Assembly (NCBI GenBank): GCA_012837155.1
Contig: CP051546.1
Span: 2,106,140 to 2,170,139 of the forward strand
From: Flavobacterium sp.
GTDB taxonomy: Bacteria; Bacteroidota; Bacteroidia; Flavobacteriales; Flavobacteriaceae
Length of the DNA stretch: 64,000 bases
Direction of reading: 5' to 3'
This document shows, piece by piece, positions 46,816-58,568 of this stretch. The position numbers and the translations under genes are program-made. Within the stretch, counting starts at the first letter, position 1. Each line of letters starts with the position of its first letter. Under the pieces are notes generated by a model that had not been told where the DNA came from, did not search any database, and saw nothing but the letters and a program-made list of their open reading frames with translations.

Positions 46816-48072
46816 TTACCGAATCACTTTTTCTAATGCCGTAGCATTGTGTTTGTGCTTAAACAAAATTGCAAAAGCAATAGCAACAACCAAAGCATAA
46901 CTGGCAAAACTTAGCCAGATAGCCTGCCAATCCCGCACACCATTGTGGGTAAAAAATTGATCAATAACTCGTCCGCTTATGATGCCCCCAAAAAAGGCAC
47001 CAAAACCATTAGACATTACCATAAACAATCCCTGAGCACTAGAACGAATCGCTGGATTCGTAGTGGTTTCGATAAATAGTGAGCCCGAAATATTAAAGAA
47101 ATCGAATGCCATTCCATAAACGACACACGACATAATAATTAAAAAAGTCCCCCCAATAGAAGGATTGCCATAAGCAAAGAAGCCAAATCGTAAAGCCCAG
47201 GCCAACATTGAAATTAACATGACTTTTTTGATTCCGAATCGCCTCAAGAAAAACGGAATTGCTACTATAAATATAGTTTCAGAAAATTGGGAAATCGACA
47301 TGATTAAAGTCGATTTTTGCACTACAAAACTATCTGCATATTTTGGAATCTTACCAAACTCAGATAAAAACACATCTCCATACATATTTGTTAATTGTAA
47401 AGCTGCTCCCAAAAACATCGAGAAAATAAAAAACAATGCCATTTTATAAGAAGAAAATAATTTAAAAGCATCTAATCCTAACAATTCTACAAAGGCAACA
47501 TTTGTTGTACTCTGCCTTTGCGGAAGGCATTTGGGTAAAGTAAAAGAGTAAATTCCTAATACAAAAGCAGCAAAAGCAGCTATATAAAACATACCCGCAG
47601 TAGCCTTATTTCCTGATAAATTAGTAATCCACATGGCGGTAATAAAGCCAACAGTTCCCCAAACTCGTATAGGAGGAAAAACCTTTATCACATCGTACTC
47701 ATTGTCGATTAAAATTTTAAACGCCAATGAGTTTGACAATGAAATCGTTGGCATATAACACAACATCGCTCCAAAAATAACCCAATAAAAGCTTGTTGGG
47801 TTCTCAACTTGAGGAATATAACAAAGTGCTAAACCGCCCAAAATATGTAGTATTCCGTATACTTTTTCGGCATTTACCCATTTATCAGCAATAATACCTA
47901 TCAATGCGGGCATCAAAATAGACGAAAGCCCTAAGGTCGAAAATATAGCCCCAAACTCGGCTCCACTCCATTGCTTGTTTTCAAACCAGTAATTCCCAAC
48001 GGTAATTAACCAAGCACCCCAAACAAAAAACTGAAGAAAACTCATCAACGTTAGTCGGCTCTTAGTATTCAT
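46816..48072 (-). CDS. MFS transporter of the nucleoside permease (NupG) type
   Basis: The start at 48072 (MNTKSRLTLMSFLQFFVWGAW) gives 418 residues with twelve predicted membrane helices. FLQFFVWGAWLITVGNYWF, GIIADKWVNAEKVYGILHI and PPIRVWGTVGFITAMW are the NupG/XapB hallmarks. Members import nucleosides or, in Bacteroidota, probably sugars or related compounds with protons. It is immediately upstream of the GH94-like enzyme in the same direction, so the substrate may be a breakdown product of that enzyme. Confidence 0.8.
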   Translation of the reverse strand: MNTKSRLTLMSFLQFFVWGAWLITVGNYWFENKQWSGAEFGAIFSTLGLSSILMPALIGIIADKWVNAEKVYGILHILGGLALCYIPQVENPTSFYWVIFGAMLCYMPTISLSNSLAFKILIDNEYDVIKVFPPIRVWGTVGFITAMWITNLSGNKATAGMFYIAAFAAFVLGIYSFTLPKCLPQRQSTTNVAFVELLGLDAFKLFSSYKMALFFIFSMFLGAALQLTNMYGDVFLSEFGKIPKYADSFVVQKSTLIMSISQFSETIFIVAIPFFLRRFGIKKVMLISMLAWALRFGFFAYGNPSIGGTFLIIMSCVVYGMAFDFFNISGSLFIETTTNPAIRSSAQGLFMVMSNGFGAFFGGIISGRVIDQFFTHNGVRDWQAIWLSFASYALVVAIAFAILFKHKHNATALEKVIR

Positions 48073-48318
48073 AATAATCAAGCTTTAATTTATATTTTGA
48101 AGTTTATTACCCAATGCATAAATCTAATACTAAATTGAGATATTCTATACAAAACAGAAAGTATTTCGAAAAACTATTTTAATAAAAATCAGCCTAATGA
48201 TCTATTTTTCTCCAAATAGCATAATTGTATAAGAAAAAAGCTCTATTACAGTCAAATACAGTAGCAACCCAAGCTTTTATTATAGCAAATTACTTATTTT
48301 CGCAGAAAATAATTTGTT

Positions 48319-50410
48319 ATGTCATTTTCAAAAAAATTCTCTCCCTTTTACAACCTTATCCTTTTGTATCTTTTGGTAAGTGTTCTTTTGCGATTCGTTT
48401 TACTTTTCCACCCCATTACCCAAGCAACATTTACTGCGATCGATGTCTTAAAAATAATCACTCTTGGGATGCTGTCAGACACTTTTATTTTTATTATAGC
48501 TAGTGGTTTTTTGTGGCTTTACCTTATTTTTATATCCAATTCAAAATACTTAAAACCAATTGGTTATGTCCTATTTGGAGTCTTATTATGCTTACTAATT
48601 TATGTCTCCTTTTTCAACACAATTCTCAATGAATATGGAGGAGCTTTACCCGAAATAGGGATTAGTTTTATAGCTATAAAAACCCTCTTATTTGGCTTAT
48701 TTCTATTTCTACCAAAATACCGAAACAAAATTAGGTTTTGGCTTTTCACATTTGTCATGTTCTTGTATGTTTTACTCATTCTTCAAAATGCAATTAGCGA
48801 ATATTTTTTCTGGAATGAATTTGGAGTAAAATACAACTTCATAGCTGTTGATTATTTGGTTTACACCAATGAAGTAATCGGAAACATTATGCAATCTTAT
48901 CCTGTTATTCCGTTATTTTCGGCTTTGTTTATTCTTGCTGGTCTAGCGACTTATTTCATCGTAAAAAGGTCTAAAAATTACATCGAAATGATTCCAACTT
49001 TCGCAGAAAAAATTAAAATATCTGGAATTTATTTGGCGTTGTTTGGATTTTCACTGCTGGCAATTCCGTTTTTATCTACCAAAGAAAATTCACAAAATAC
49101 TTTTTCGAATGAATTGCAATCCAATGGCATTTATAAATTCTATTTGGCTTTCATGAACAGCGAATTAGATTATTTTAAATTTATAAAACCCTACCCGAAA
49201 AAGAAGCTTATGCGTTATTAAGCCAACAAATACCTACTATTTCGGGCACAACAACCCTAAGAGAAATTCAAAATAAGGCTGCCGAAAATCATAAAAACGT
49301 AGTCTTAATAACCATCGAAAGTTATAGTGCCGAGTTTATGAAAATGTATGGCAATGAAAAAAACCTGACCCCATTTTTAGATGATTTGGCAACAAAAAGT
49401 TTAGTCTTTACAAACCTTTATGCCGTAGGAAATAGAACTGTTCGTGGTCTTGAGGCCGTAACCTTATGCCTGCCTCCAACTGCAGGCGAAAGTGTGGTAA
49501 AACGTAAAGATAATAAAGCCAAATTTTCGACAGGGAGTGTTTTTAAACAAAAAGGATATACCGTAAAATACCTCTATGGAGGCGATGCTTTTTTTGATAA
49601 TATGCAAGACTTTTTTGGCGGAAATGGCTATGCTATTGTAGATAAAAAAACATTTCAACCTAGCGAAATTACGTTCCAAAACATTTGGGGCGTTTGTGAT
49701 GAAGATATGTACAATAAAGCAATTAAGGTAATGAATGAGGAAGCCAAGGAAAACAAACCCTTCTTTAATCATATTATGACGGTAAGCAATCATCGCCCTT
49801 TTACCTATCCTAATAACAAAATTGACATTCCAGGTAACGCAAAATCTCGGGATGGTGGGGTAAAATATACCGATTATTCAATTAAGAAATTCTTCGAAAT
49901 GGCAAAAAAACAAGCCTGGTTTAGCAATACCCTTTTGTAATTCTTGCCGATCATTGTGCCTCAAGTGCTGGAAAAACAGAGCTTCCCATAGACAAATACA
50001 GAATTCCCGCTTTGGTATATGCACCAAATTATATTAAACCAGCCCATTACACGAATCTAATGTCACAAATAGATGTCATGCCAACCGTTTTTGGCTTGTT
50101 GAATTTTAATTACCAAAGCAAATTCTTTGGACAAGATGTTTTAAAATCAGATTATAAGCCAAGAGCTTTAATAGCTACTTATCAGAATTTAGGCTTAATG
50201 AAAGATACTATTTTAACTATCATCTCGCCAAAACAACAAACCAAGCAATTACAATTAAATCTAGTGCCAAATCCTAAAATTGGAGTTGAATTTCAATTAA
50301 TGTATGACCAAAAACCATTAGAAAAAGCAAGGCCTGATTTAATCAATGAAACCATTTCTTATTACCAAACCGCCTCGGATATGTTGAAGAAAAAGAAGTA
50401 TCAAAAATAA
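48319..50410 (+). pseudogene. LTA-synthase-like sulfatase family membrane enzyme, frameshifts
   Basis: The first frame has five N-terminal membrane helices (YNLILLYLLVSVLLRFVLLF, IFIIASGFLWLYLIFI, VLFGVLLCLLIYVSFFN and others). The catalytic sulfatase-fold domain follows in two further frames: VVLITIESYSAEFMKMYG, NRTVRGLEAVTLCLPP (nucleophile Thr), NHIMTVSNHRPFTYP and VILADHCASSAGKTELP. Shifts occur near 49200 and 49935. Joined length is about 697 residues. Enzymes of this group transfer phosphoglycerol- or phosphoethanolamine-like groups at the outer face of the inner membrane. The exact substrate in a Gram-negative flavobacterium is unknown. Confidence 0.8.
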
Positions 50411-50415
50411 AAACT

Positions 50416-51146
50416 ATGTTTCGCCACAAAGGAAAAAACAGAACTTTTGCACATAATCTAAGATTAGCAACTTTGTTGTCATTTGTGGCAGGATTAGTAA
50501 ATATTACTGGTGTTTTGGCTGTAAAAACCTTGACCACAAATGTAACCGGCCATTTTGCTTTTTTTTGCTGAAGAAATTCTGAAACATAACTATGTGGCTG
50601 CAATTACATTTTTTATTTTTACAATTTGTTTCCTCATTGGTTCTTTTACCTCTAGTTTTTTAGCAGAATTTGTATCCCTAAAAATGCGGAGTTTTCACAT
50701 ATAATTCCAATTACTTTAGAAATAATAGTCTTAGTAAGCGTTGGTGTTTTCGGAACCCAATCTGGCATAGAATCATTTAATGGAAAATTAACTGCCTTTT
50801 TCATGCTTTTTGCAATGGGAATCCAAAATTCATTGGTCACAAACATCTCTAAATCGACTGTTAGAACAACCCATTTAACAGGACTTTTACCGATTTGGGG
50901 ATAGAATTATCCCAGTTGTTTTTTTATAAAAAACCAGAGGGAACTAAAAAACTCAGAACAAGTATTTATTTGCGATTGTCTATCATTACCTTCTTTTTCT
51001 TAGGTTGCCTTTCTGGAGGTTTTATGTATCATTTCCTCGAAATAAAAACACTCCTTTTTGCCGCTTTCCTCCTTTTGGTTGCGCAATGGTATGATTATAT
51101 AAGGCTAAAATTTCATATAATCAAAAGAAAAACATTCCAACATTAA
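50416..51146 (+). pseudogene. YoaK/DUF1275 family membrane protein, frameshifts
   Basis: MFRHKGKNRTFAHNLRLATL is followed by LLSFVAGLVNITGVLAVKTL and TTNVTGHFAF, the DUF1275 signature. A shift at a run of seven T leads to EEILKHNYVAAITFFIFTIC; another near 50670 leads to IPITLEIIVLVSVGVFG, MGIQNSLVTNISKSTVRTTH and LTGL, then the last frame IELSQLFFYKKPEGTKKLR. Total is about 244 residues and six helices. Function unknown; the family is sometimes called YoaK. It starts 5 bp after the sulfatase gene. Confidence 0.75.
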
Positions 51147-51155
51147 TCTAATCTT

Positions 51156-52193
51156 TTAATTGAAATACATAATCGCTACAAGCGAAGCTATTGCAATAAA
51201 CCCCCAAAGCAAAATACCTTGAAATAAAGGTTTAAATCCAACTGTTTTTAATATTCTTCTATTCAATCCTGCTCCAATTAAAAATAGGGTTAAAGAAAGT
51301 CCAGTTTTAGCGATAGAAACTAAATAAGGGGCAATTAAGACTGCTTTCGGAACATAGGTATTTATCAACATTGCCAGAATAAACAACCCAATAAAATAAG
51401 GAATCTTGATTTTTATTGATTCATTTTTGAATACTACCGAAGTAATCAAAGCAATTGGAATAATCCATAAGGCTCGGGCTAGTTTTACCGTTGTTGCAAT
51501 TTGTAAGGCCTCAAATCCATATTTATTGGCGGCACCTACAACTGAACTTGTGTCATGAATAGCAATGGCACACCACAACCCAAATTCTTTTTGTGATAAT
51601 CCTAACCAATGACCTGCAACTGGAAACAAAAATAAAGCAACCGAATTCAGAATAAATATCACTCCCAAAGCTACCGAAGTTTGCTTTTCGTCCGATTTTA
51701 TTACTGGTGCAATAGCTGCAATGGCACTTCCACCACAAATAGCAGTTCCACATGAAATTAAATGCGAAGTTTTCTTATCAATAATAAACCATTTGCCCAA
51801 TAAACTTCCCAAAATCAATGTGCTAATAATCGATACAATCGTAAAGAAAAAACCTTCCTTACCTGCCAAAAATGCATTGTTTACATTCATTCCAAAACCC
51901 AAACCTACTACTGAAAACTGTAACAAAATATGGGTTGCTTTATGGTTTAAACTCAAAAACGGATGCCCCGACAGATTAGCGACAATTAATCCCAATAGTA
52001 GCGCTATCGGAGGAGAAACCAAAGAAGTTGTACAAAATAACAGCAACAGAATAAAAATAATTCGTTGATTTCTTTTTTTTATTTTAAAGTAATAGGGAAC
52101 TTCTTTCTGAATTGTATTTTGAGGTGCTTTCAATCTAAAAATATTATTAACCTGTTGGGTGTAATTAGTTTTTGATGCGATAATCACACCCAA
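51156..52193 (-). CDS. YeiH family putative sulfate exporter (UPF0324)
   Basis: This 345-residue protein has about ten membrane helices. After a 45-residue N-terminal tail come IIFILLLLFCTTSLVSPPIA, LLGLIVANLSG, LLQFSVVGLGFGMN, the signature SCGTAICGGSAIAAIAPVI and LWCAIAIHDTSSVVGAA. These are the YeiH/UPF0324 motifs; some relatives export sulfite or sulfate or respond to cysteine/taurine metabolism. It is convergent with the DUF1275 gene (9 bp between stops). Intact. Confidence 0.85.
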   Translation of the reverse strand: MGVIIASKTNYTQQVNNIFRLKAPQNTIQKEVPYYFKIKKRNQRIIFILLLLFCTTSLVSPPIALLLGLIVANLSGHPFLSLNHKATHILLQFSVVGLGFGMNVNNAFLAGKEGFFFTIVSIISTLILGSLLGKWFIIDKKTSHLISCGTAICGGSAIAAIAPVIKSDEKQTSVALGVIFILNSVALFLFPVAGHWLGLSQKEFGLWCAIAIHDTSSVVGAANKYGFEALQIATTVKLARALWIIPIALITSVVFKNESIKIKIPYFIGLFILAMLINTYVPKAVLIAPYLVSIAKTGLSLTLFLIGAGLNRRILKTVGFKPLFQGILLWGFIAIASLVAIMYFN

Positions 52194-52368
52194 CGGGTTA
52201 TTATTATGCTACAAAGATTAGATAATTAATCCATTTAAACCAATCCTAAATAAGCCGAAAGTTTAAATATCATAAAGTCGAACGAACCAATAGCAATAAA
52301 AAACTCATAATCAGCAATTTATACTTTCTATTCGATTTTAAAATACAACATTATGCCATAGCCACTAC

Positions 52369-54393
52369 CTACAACATGCCATTATATTTTCGGATAAACC
52401 ATTCGGCAGAAAGCAAAGTTGCGATTAAAATCAGCAACCAAACCCAATCTATCAAAGGCGTTTTTGTTACCACATCTTTCTGAACTGACTTATAATTTTC
52501 ATCTTCCAAAAGACATTTTATCAATGCATCAACCTGATTAGAATAATAAATTTTGCCCTGAGTTTGCGCTGCTACTTGTTTCAGTTTTACAACATCCGGA
52601 TTTACAAATTGTTTTTCGATGTCGAAATCTAAAATTTCAAAATGACCGTTGTAAGTTGTATTCGAACCCAATTCTTTTACTGAAAAATGATAAGTTCCAG
52701 CAGACAACCCATCAAGATTTGCTTTAAAAAAATGATTTCCTTTGAGTAAATCATAATTTTTAACTTGTCTTGTTTTGACATTAGTTAGAGAAATAGTCAA
52801 GCGTGCTTTTTCGTCAAATTCGTAGTTTTTATTGAAATATTGTGCCAATATTTCTATCTTTTCTCCCGAATTATAAAAATTTTCGTGATTAACAACCAAG
52901 GCTTTTTTCGAATTTTCAGAAGCTAAATACTGAATGATTTTATCCACAAAAATATCGAATTTTTCGAAAGATTGATTTTCTACATGGCTTTGCAAACGCC
53001 ATTTCCAACTATTTTCTCCCAAAAGAAAGACAGACCGTTTTCCCTGATTTTCGGCAAAAGCCAATAAAGGCGAATGGGTTGCAATAGTTCTGATTTTCGA
53101 ATAGAGTAAGGTAGAAACAGTTCCATTTGTAGTTACCGTTCCAAAGCATTTTGCAAAGGCGGGAAATTTTCGAAGCCCAAATTCTCCATCGCAAAAAGAT
53201 TAAATTGTGCATTAAATTCAGCCGAATAATCTTCTTTTTGTTCACTCATTTTAAAAGCTAAATCACTTTGCTGTTGGTTCAAAAAATCATAATTCGTATT
53301 CACTCCAGTGATAATAAAAGTGTTCCTTTTGGCTAACTTATTCTTTCAAAAACCAACTTAAACTCAGTCGTTGGCTGGTACAATAGTAAAACATCAAAAT
53401 CTGTCAAACTACTAATATCATTAGGCTTAACAACGATAACTTTCCGTTGTGAATTTGTCTCAATAGCCCGTTTTAATGCTCCAATGTCGGGATGATTTAT
53501 TGCCGAAACTAATGCCACATTTGTTTTTGATCAATTACCTCAACGGCAAAATTCTTAGTATTGTTATAGGTGTTTTTTTCCTTTTCATTTGAAGAGATTG
53601 CAGCTTTAAACACTTGCAACCCTACTTTACTAGCAGGAAGTAAAACGTTTATAATTGCCGATTTTTTCGAAGGCGAAAAAGAAACATTTTGCTTACTCAA
53701 AACTAAATTTCCTTGTGAAATGCTAAAATTAGCTTTTACACTTTTGCTGCCTGAATACTGCAAAAACACTTCGACAGGGAATTTATTTTTATGAAAAGCA
53801 TATTTATTAGCGTTCAATTGCATTATTTTTAAATCCAAAAAAGTAGTGGTATCTCCAACGACTATTGGGTAAACTTTGCTATTTACATCAAAACTATATT
53901 CATAATCATTGCCCGAAGTTTGGTTTCCATCGGTAATCAAAACCGTAGGAAAAGCTACATTTTTATATATGCTTTTTAGATTTTTGACCACACCATCGAT
54001 ATTGGTTTGTGTCCCTTTAAAATCAAATTTTTCCGATTGTTGAAAATCATTATCAAATCGATAGGATTGCACCTCAAATTTTTCTTGTAGCTTCTTGTTT
54101 TCTGATAGCTTTTTGTATGCATCCAACACTATTTCTTTGGCTTTTAAATCGGTAATGGAACTCGAATTGTCAACAACAATCGGCAAAGGAGTTTTTACAA
54201 TTTCGAAAGTACTTCTTGAAATTATTGGATTAATCAACAACAGTAATAGCCCAAAAATGGATAAAAATCGCAAAAAAGCCAAAACTAAGTTCATATTCGA
54301 CTTCGTTTTGGCTTTATAATAATATTGAAAAAACGACAAACCGCCTGCTATTATTAGAGCGATGAATAGTAATAGAATAGCGTTTGTTGTCAT
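52369..54393 (-). pseudogene. Membrane-anchored vWA-type protein, frameshifts
   Basis: The first frame (54393-53509) has two membrane helices (ILLLFIALIIAGGLSFFQYY; LRFLSIFGLLLLLINPII) and a von Willebrand A-like segment (LPIVVDNSSSITDLKAKEIV, VLITDGNQTSGNDYEY). Later pieces read VALVSAINHPDIGALKRAIE and LTDFDVLLLYQP, then TFIITGVNTNYDFLNQQQSD, SVFLLGENSWKWR and the end TPLIDWVWLLILIATLLSAE. Joined length is about 675 residues, matching a conserved Bacteroidota membrane protein with a C-terminal helix. At least three one-base shifts. Role unknown. Confidence 0.7.
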
Positions 54394-54467
54394 ATTTTTA
54401 ATTTAAAGATTGAAAAAATCTAAATAGTTACTGTTATAAAAATCTTTTAATCATTAAATTTTTTAAT

Positions 54468-55213
54468 TTAGGTAAGCATTCCTCCGCAAACATTCAGCAC
54501 TTGTCCAGTAATGTATGCGCTCATATCCGAGGCCAAGAAAAGACACACATTAGCAACATCTTCGGTAGTTCCGCCGCGTTTCAACGGAATTCCGTCTCTC
54601 CATCCTTGAACCACTTCGTCGCTTAATTTTGCGGTCATTTCGGTTTCAATAAATCCTGGAGCAATGGCGTTACAACGAATATTACGAGAACCTAACTCCA
54701 ATGCTACTGATTTTGTAAATCCAATAACACCCGCTTTTGAAGCTGAATAATTCGTTTGTCCTGCATTTCCAGAAACCCCAACTACACTACTCATATTGAT
54801 AATTGAACCTGCACGTTGTTTCAAAAATGTACGCTGAATTGCTTGGTCATATTAAAAACCGACTTCAAGTTTACATCTATTACTTGGTCAAAATCAGCTT
54901 CGGACATACGCATCAATAAATTGTCTTTTGTGATTCCGGCGTTATTAATTAAAATATCAACCGTTCCAAACTCAGCTAAAACAGCGTCAACAAAGGCTTG
55001 TGCTTCGTTAAAATCGGCAGCATTCGATTGATACCCTTTGGCTTTAATGCCCATTGCATTCAATTCGTTTTCCAAAGCCAAAGCTGATTCAACAGACGAA
55101 CTGTATGTAAATGCTACATTTGCACCGTTTTTTGCAAAAACTTCTGCAATTCCTTTTCCTATTCCGCGGCTTGCACCAGTAATTATGGCCACTTTTCCTT
55201 CGAGTAATTTCAT
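54468..55213 (-). pseudogene. fabG: 3-oxoacyl-ACP reductase FabG, one frameshift
   Basis: MKLLEGKVAIITGASRGIGK is the SDR start, with the NADP-binding TGASRGIG, DILINNAGIT and, in the second frame, [12 protein letters not shown] and the catalytic [15 protein letters not shown] (YxxxK). Joined length is 248 residues; the span of 746 bp is one base short of 747, so a single deletion near 54830 explains the break. FabG reduces 3-oxoacyl-ACP in fatty-acid elongation and is essential, so I take the frameshift as a sequence error. Confidence 0.9.
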
Positions 55214-55366
55214 ATTTAATTTTTATTAATCCTACAAGGTTTCTCAAAAACCTTACAGGTGTGATTTATTTTTTTAATTTGAAATACCTACAAGGTCAAA
55301 AAAAGACCTTGCATAATAATTCATTTACAAATATAGATTATTTAGGCGTTTTATAAAATTGTAACA

Positions 55367-55398
55367 TAAAAAAAGCCTTACCTAAGTAAAGCTTTTCT
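55367..55398 (-). terminator. Rho-independent terminator
   Basis: AAAAAGCCTTAC and GTAAAGCTTTT form a stem with one mismatch, 16 bases past the stop of the 55414 gene. Confidence 0.7.
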
Positions 55399-55413
55399 AA
55401 AAAATATAATTCA

Positions 55414-55856
55414 TTATTCCCAAAATAGCCTAAAAAGCCACATTCCATCTTGGTAATTTACCATTTTCGTCCAAGAAATTCTGTAAAATTTGTCCTTCGA
55501 TGAAGTTGGAATTACTTTGTTTTTATCATTAAAAGTTTCGTACCAATATACTTCCAATCTTTCAATTTTTTCCAGTTTCATTTGTGCTGGCCAAGAATAT
55601 TTCTTCCAGTTTTCGCAAATTGATGACCGTTTACAATTTTATCGAACAATCCGCCGTTTTTGCTTTTTAGAGTTCCGTCGTTCTGAATCGTTCCTGTAGA
55701 ACCTACCATAAGCAATTCTTTTTCTTCTCCATCAACAGCATAAACAAGGAAAATTCCGCTTCCTGTTGCTGTGGCGTTACAAACTGCTTCTAAACTATCA
55801 TCAATTGAAAAACTAAACTGATTTTTGACTTTGAACTTTTTTAATTCTTTATACAT
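55414..55856 (-). pseudogene. Conserved small protein, unknown, one frameshift
   Basis: MYKELKKFKVKNQFSFSIDD is followed by ATATGSGIFLVYAVDGEEKE, VGSTGTIQNDGTLKSKNGGL and FDKIVNGHQF; a shift near 55600 continues WKKYSWPAQMKLEKIERLEV and ISWTKMVNYQDGMWLFRLF, ending at 55414. The joined length is about 147 residues, soluble. The sequence suggests a GIY-YIG-nuclease-like fold (YAVDGEEKELLMVGSTG), but I am not sure. It sits between two terminators, so it is its own transcription unit. Confidence 0.55.
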
Positions 55857-55872
55857 TTTTTATTTATTAATC

Positions 55873-55905
55873 AAAATGCCTCACGATTTTGTGAGGCATT
55901 TTGGA
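55873..55905 (-). terminator. Rho-independent terminator after sucD
   Basis: AAAATGCCTCAC and GTGAGGCATTTT form a perfect 12-bp stem, 25 bases beyond the sucD stop. Confidence 0.85.
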
Positions 55906-55929
55906 ATTTGTTATTTAAAACCCTGAGAT

Positions 55930-56800
55930 TTAACCCAACACTTCTTTTACTTTTTTTCCAATTTCGGCAGGAGAATCCACCACGTGAATTCCACATTCTC
56001 TCATAATGCGTTTTTTGGCTTCGGCTGTATCATCAGCACCGCCAACAATTGCACCAGCATGCCCATTGTTCTTCCTTTTGGAGCAGTTTCCCCCGCTATA
56101 ATCCAATGACTGGTTTACGATTACCATCCGCTTTGATCCATTTAGCCGCATCAGCTTCTAGTTGTCCTCCAATTTCTCCAATCATCACAATACACTCCGT
56201 TTCTGGGTCATTCATAAACAATTCGATAGCCTCTTTTGTAGTTGTTCCAATAATTGGGTCTCCACCAATACCTATTGCGGTCGTGATTCCCAATCCTTGT
56301 GTTACCACTTGATCAGCCGCTTCATAAGTTAATGTTCCTGATTTAGAAACAATTCCAACAGTTCCTTTCTTGAAAACAAAACCCGGCATAATACCCACTT
56401 TTGCTTCTCCCGGAGTAATTACTCCTGGACAGTTTGGACCAACTAATCGGCAATTTCTATTTTTGATGTAATTATTGGCTTGATCATATCAGCCACAGGA
56501 ATTCCCTCAGTGATAGCAATAATCACTTTAATACCGGCAATCGGCAGCTTCCATAATAGCATCAGCAGCAAAAGCTGGCGGTACAAAAATAATAGTGGTA
56601 TCGGCTCCTGCTTGATCTACGGCGTCTTTAACGGTATTAAAAACTGGACGATCTAAATGGGTGGTTCCTCCTTTTCCCGGGGTAACTCCACCTACAACAT
56701 TAGTCCCATACTCAATCATCTGAGAAGCATGGAAGGTTCCTTCGCTTCCTGTAAAACCTTGAACAATTATTTTGGAATCTTTATTAACTAAAACACTCAT
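55930..56800 (-). pseudogene. sucD: Succinyl-CoA ligase alpha subunit, frameshifts
   Basis: [20 protein letters not shown] has the CoA-binding Rossmann start, then [18 protein letters not shown] and [13 protein letters not shown]. Later frames give [57 protein letters not shown] and the active-site histidine region NNGHAGAIVGGADD. The span is 871 bp; 290 codons plus stop would need 873, so the net loss is two bases. SucD and SucC make succinate and ATP/GTP from succinyl-CoA in the TCA cycle. sucC is not adjacent here. The breaks are most likely errors. Confidence 0.9.
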
Positions 56801-56944
56801 GATATATATTTTTATGTCGTTTTTTTAATTGTGTTGCAAAAGTATAAAATAGAAAACAGTTATTGGGAATTAGGATTCAGTTTTTTAAAGCTAAATTATA
56901 ATCATTCGCTCATTTTACAACTCTTATTTTTCTTGATTAATAGG

Positions 56945-57891
56945 TTATAGAACAGTGCTAAGGGAATCTATTTTACTCAGAATTTCTGGTATCTTTTTAA
57001 CATTTGCAAGTTGTTTCAATTTTTCTCTAGATTCCTCGATTGGCGTTCCAAAATAAGTTTTGCCTCCTTCAACTGATTTTGTAACCCCTGTTTGCCCCAA
57101 AATCACTGCCTTCGCTCCTATCGTAATTCCGCTAGTCGTCCCCACTTGTCCCCAAATTGTAACCTCATCCTCGATAATTACACAACCTGCAATTCCTGTT
57201 TGCGAGGCAATCAAACATTTTTTTCCAATGACAGTATCGTGACCAACATGCACTTGATTATCAATTTTTGTACCTTCGCCAATGGTTGTATCGCCTGTAA
57301 CTCCTTTGTCAATAGTACAAAGAGCGCCAATACCAACATTGTCTTTAATAACGACTCTACCTCCAGAGATTAATTGATCGTATCCTTCGGGACGTTTTTA
57401 TAATAAAAAGCATCTGCGCCAAGAATGGTTCCTGCATGAACAATCACATTATCGCCTATTTCTGTATAATCATAAACGGAAACATTCGAATGAATCAAAC
57501 AATTCTTTCCAATTTGCACGTGGTTTCCAATGAAACAATTGGGCTGAATTATTGTTCCCTCTCCTATTTTAGCCGAAGCTGCAATTGTGGCACTAGCGAA
57601 CTGAAAAGGCTTAAAATAGTTTGTTAAAATATTAAAATCCCTAAAAGGATCATCCGAAATCAACAATGCTTTCCCTTCAGGACAAGCTACCTTTTTATTA
57701 ATTAAAATAGTGGTAGCTTCCGAATTTAAGGCTTTTTCATAATATTTTGGATGATCAACAAAAACAATATCTCCTGCTTTTACAACATGAATCTCATTCA
57801 TTCCAGAGACTAAAAAATCTGAATTGCCAACATACTCACAATTGATAATGCTGGCAATTTCTTGTAATCGAAAGGTTTTATTGAATTTCAT
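56945..57891 (-). pseudogene. Second LpxD-like acyltransferase, one frameshift
   Basis: The start at 57891 (MKFNKTFRLQEIASIINCEY) is chosen over a longer open frame because it matches the LpxD N-domain. GDIVFVDHPKYYEKAL and the hexapeptide repeats (IGEGTIIQPNCFIGNHVQIG, IGDNVIVHAGTILGADAF) follow. After one lost base near 57380 come [30 protein letters not shown] (the catalytic-type His) and [14 protein letters not shown]. The total is about 315 residues. A full lpxD lies at 60802, so this is a paralogue, conserved beside efp in Flavobacteria. It may acylate a different nucleotide sugar. Confidence 0.8.
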
Positions 57892-57961
57892 TTTGATTTT
57901 ACTAGGATCATAATTTATTAAAGTCTCGACAAACTCATCTTTTGACTTTGTGATTTCTCGA

Positions 57962-58528
57962 CTATTCTTTAACGCGCTCCATATAATTTCCAGAAGTGGT
58001 GTCGATTTTAATTTTATCGCCTTCATTAATAAACAAAGGAACATTTACTGTTGCTCCAGTTTCAACCGTAGCCGATTTTGTAGCATTTGTCGCTGTATTT
58101 CCTTTAATTCCCAGCTCAGCATAAGTCACTTCGAGCACAACAGATGAAGGCATATCAACCGAAAGAGGTAAATCGGTTTCTGTATTTATGCTTACCATTA
58201 CACTTTCTCCTTCTTTTAATAAATCTGGTGCATCTAAAATATTTTTGTTTAAAGAAATTTGTTCAAAAGTTTCTACATTCATAAAATGGAACAAATCTCC
58301 TTCGGGATATAAATATTGAAATTTATGATTTTCAACTCTAACCTCGTCAATCTTATGTCCTGCCGAAAAAGTATTATCTAAAACTTTTCCGTTTGTCAAG
58401 CTTTTTAATTTTGTACGAACAAAAGCAGGTCCTTTTCCTGGCTTAACGTGAAGAAATTCAATAATTTTATAAATATCGTTGTTGTATTTTATACACAATC
58501 CGTTTTTAATATCTGATGTAGATGCCAT
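57962..58528 (-). CDS. efp: Elongation factor P
   Basis: This 188-residue protein has the three-domain EF-P layout: MASTSDIKNGLCIKYNNDIY, the loop HVKPGKGPAFVRTKLKSL with the tip lysine, LDNTFSAGHKIDEVRV, and the C-terminal OB domain ending VPLFINEGDKIKIDTTSGNY. EF-P relieves ribosome stalling at proline runs. It is intact, between the two acyltransferase genes, 71 bp upstream of the lpxD paralogue. Confidence 0.95.
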   Translation of the reverse strand: MASTSDIKNGLCIKYNNDIYKIIEFLHVKPGKGPAFVRTKLKSLTNGKVLDNTFSAGHKIDEVRVENHKFQYLYPEGDLFHFMNVETFEQISLNKNILDAPDLLKEGESVMVSINTETDLPLSVDMPSSVVLEVTYAELGIKGNTATNATKSATVETGATVNVPLFINEGDKIKIDTTSGNYMERVKE

Positions 58529-58568
58529 TTTTATTTTATTTGTTAATTCGTAATTTTTAATTCCTAAT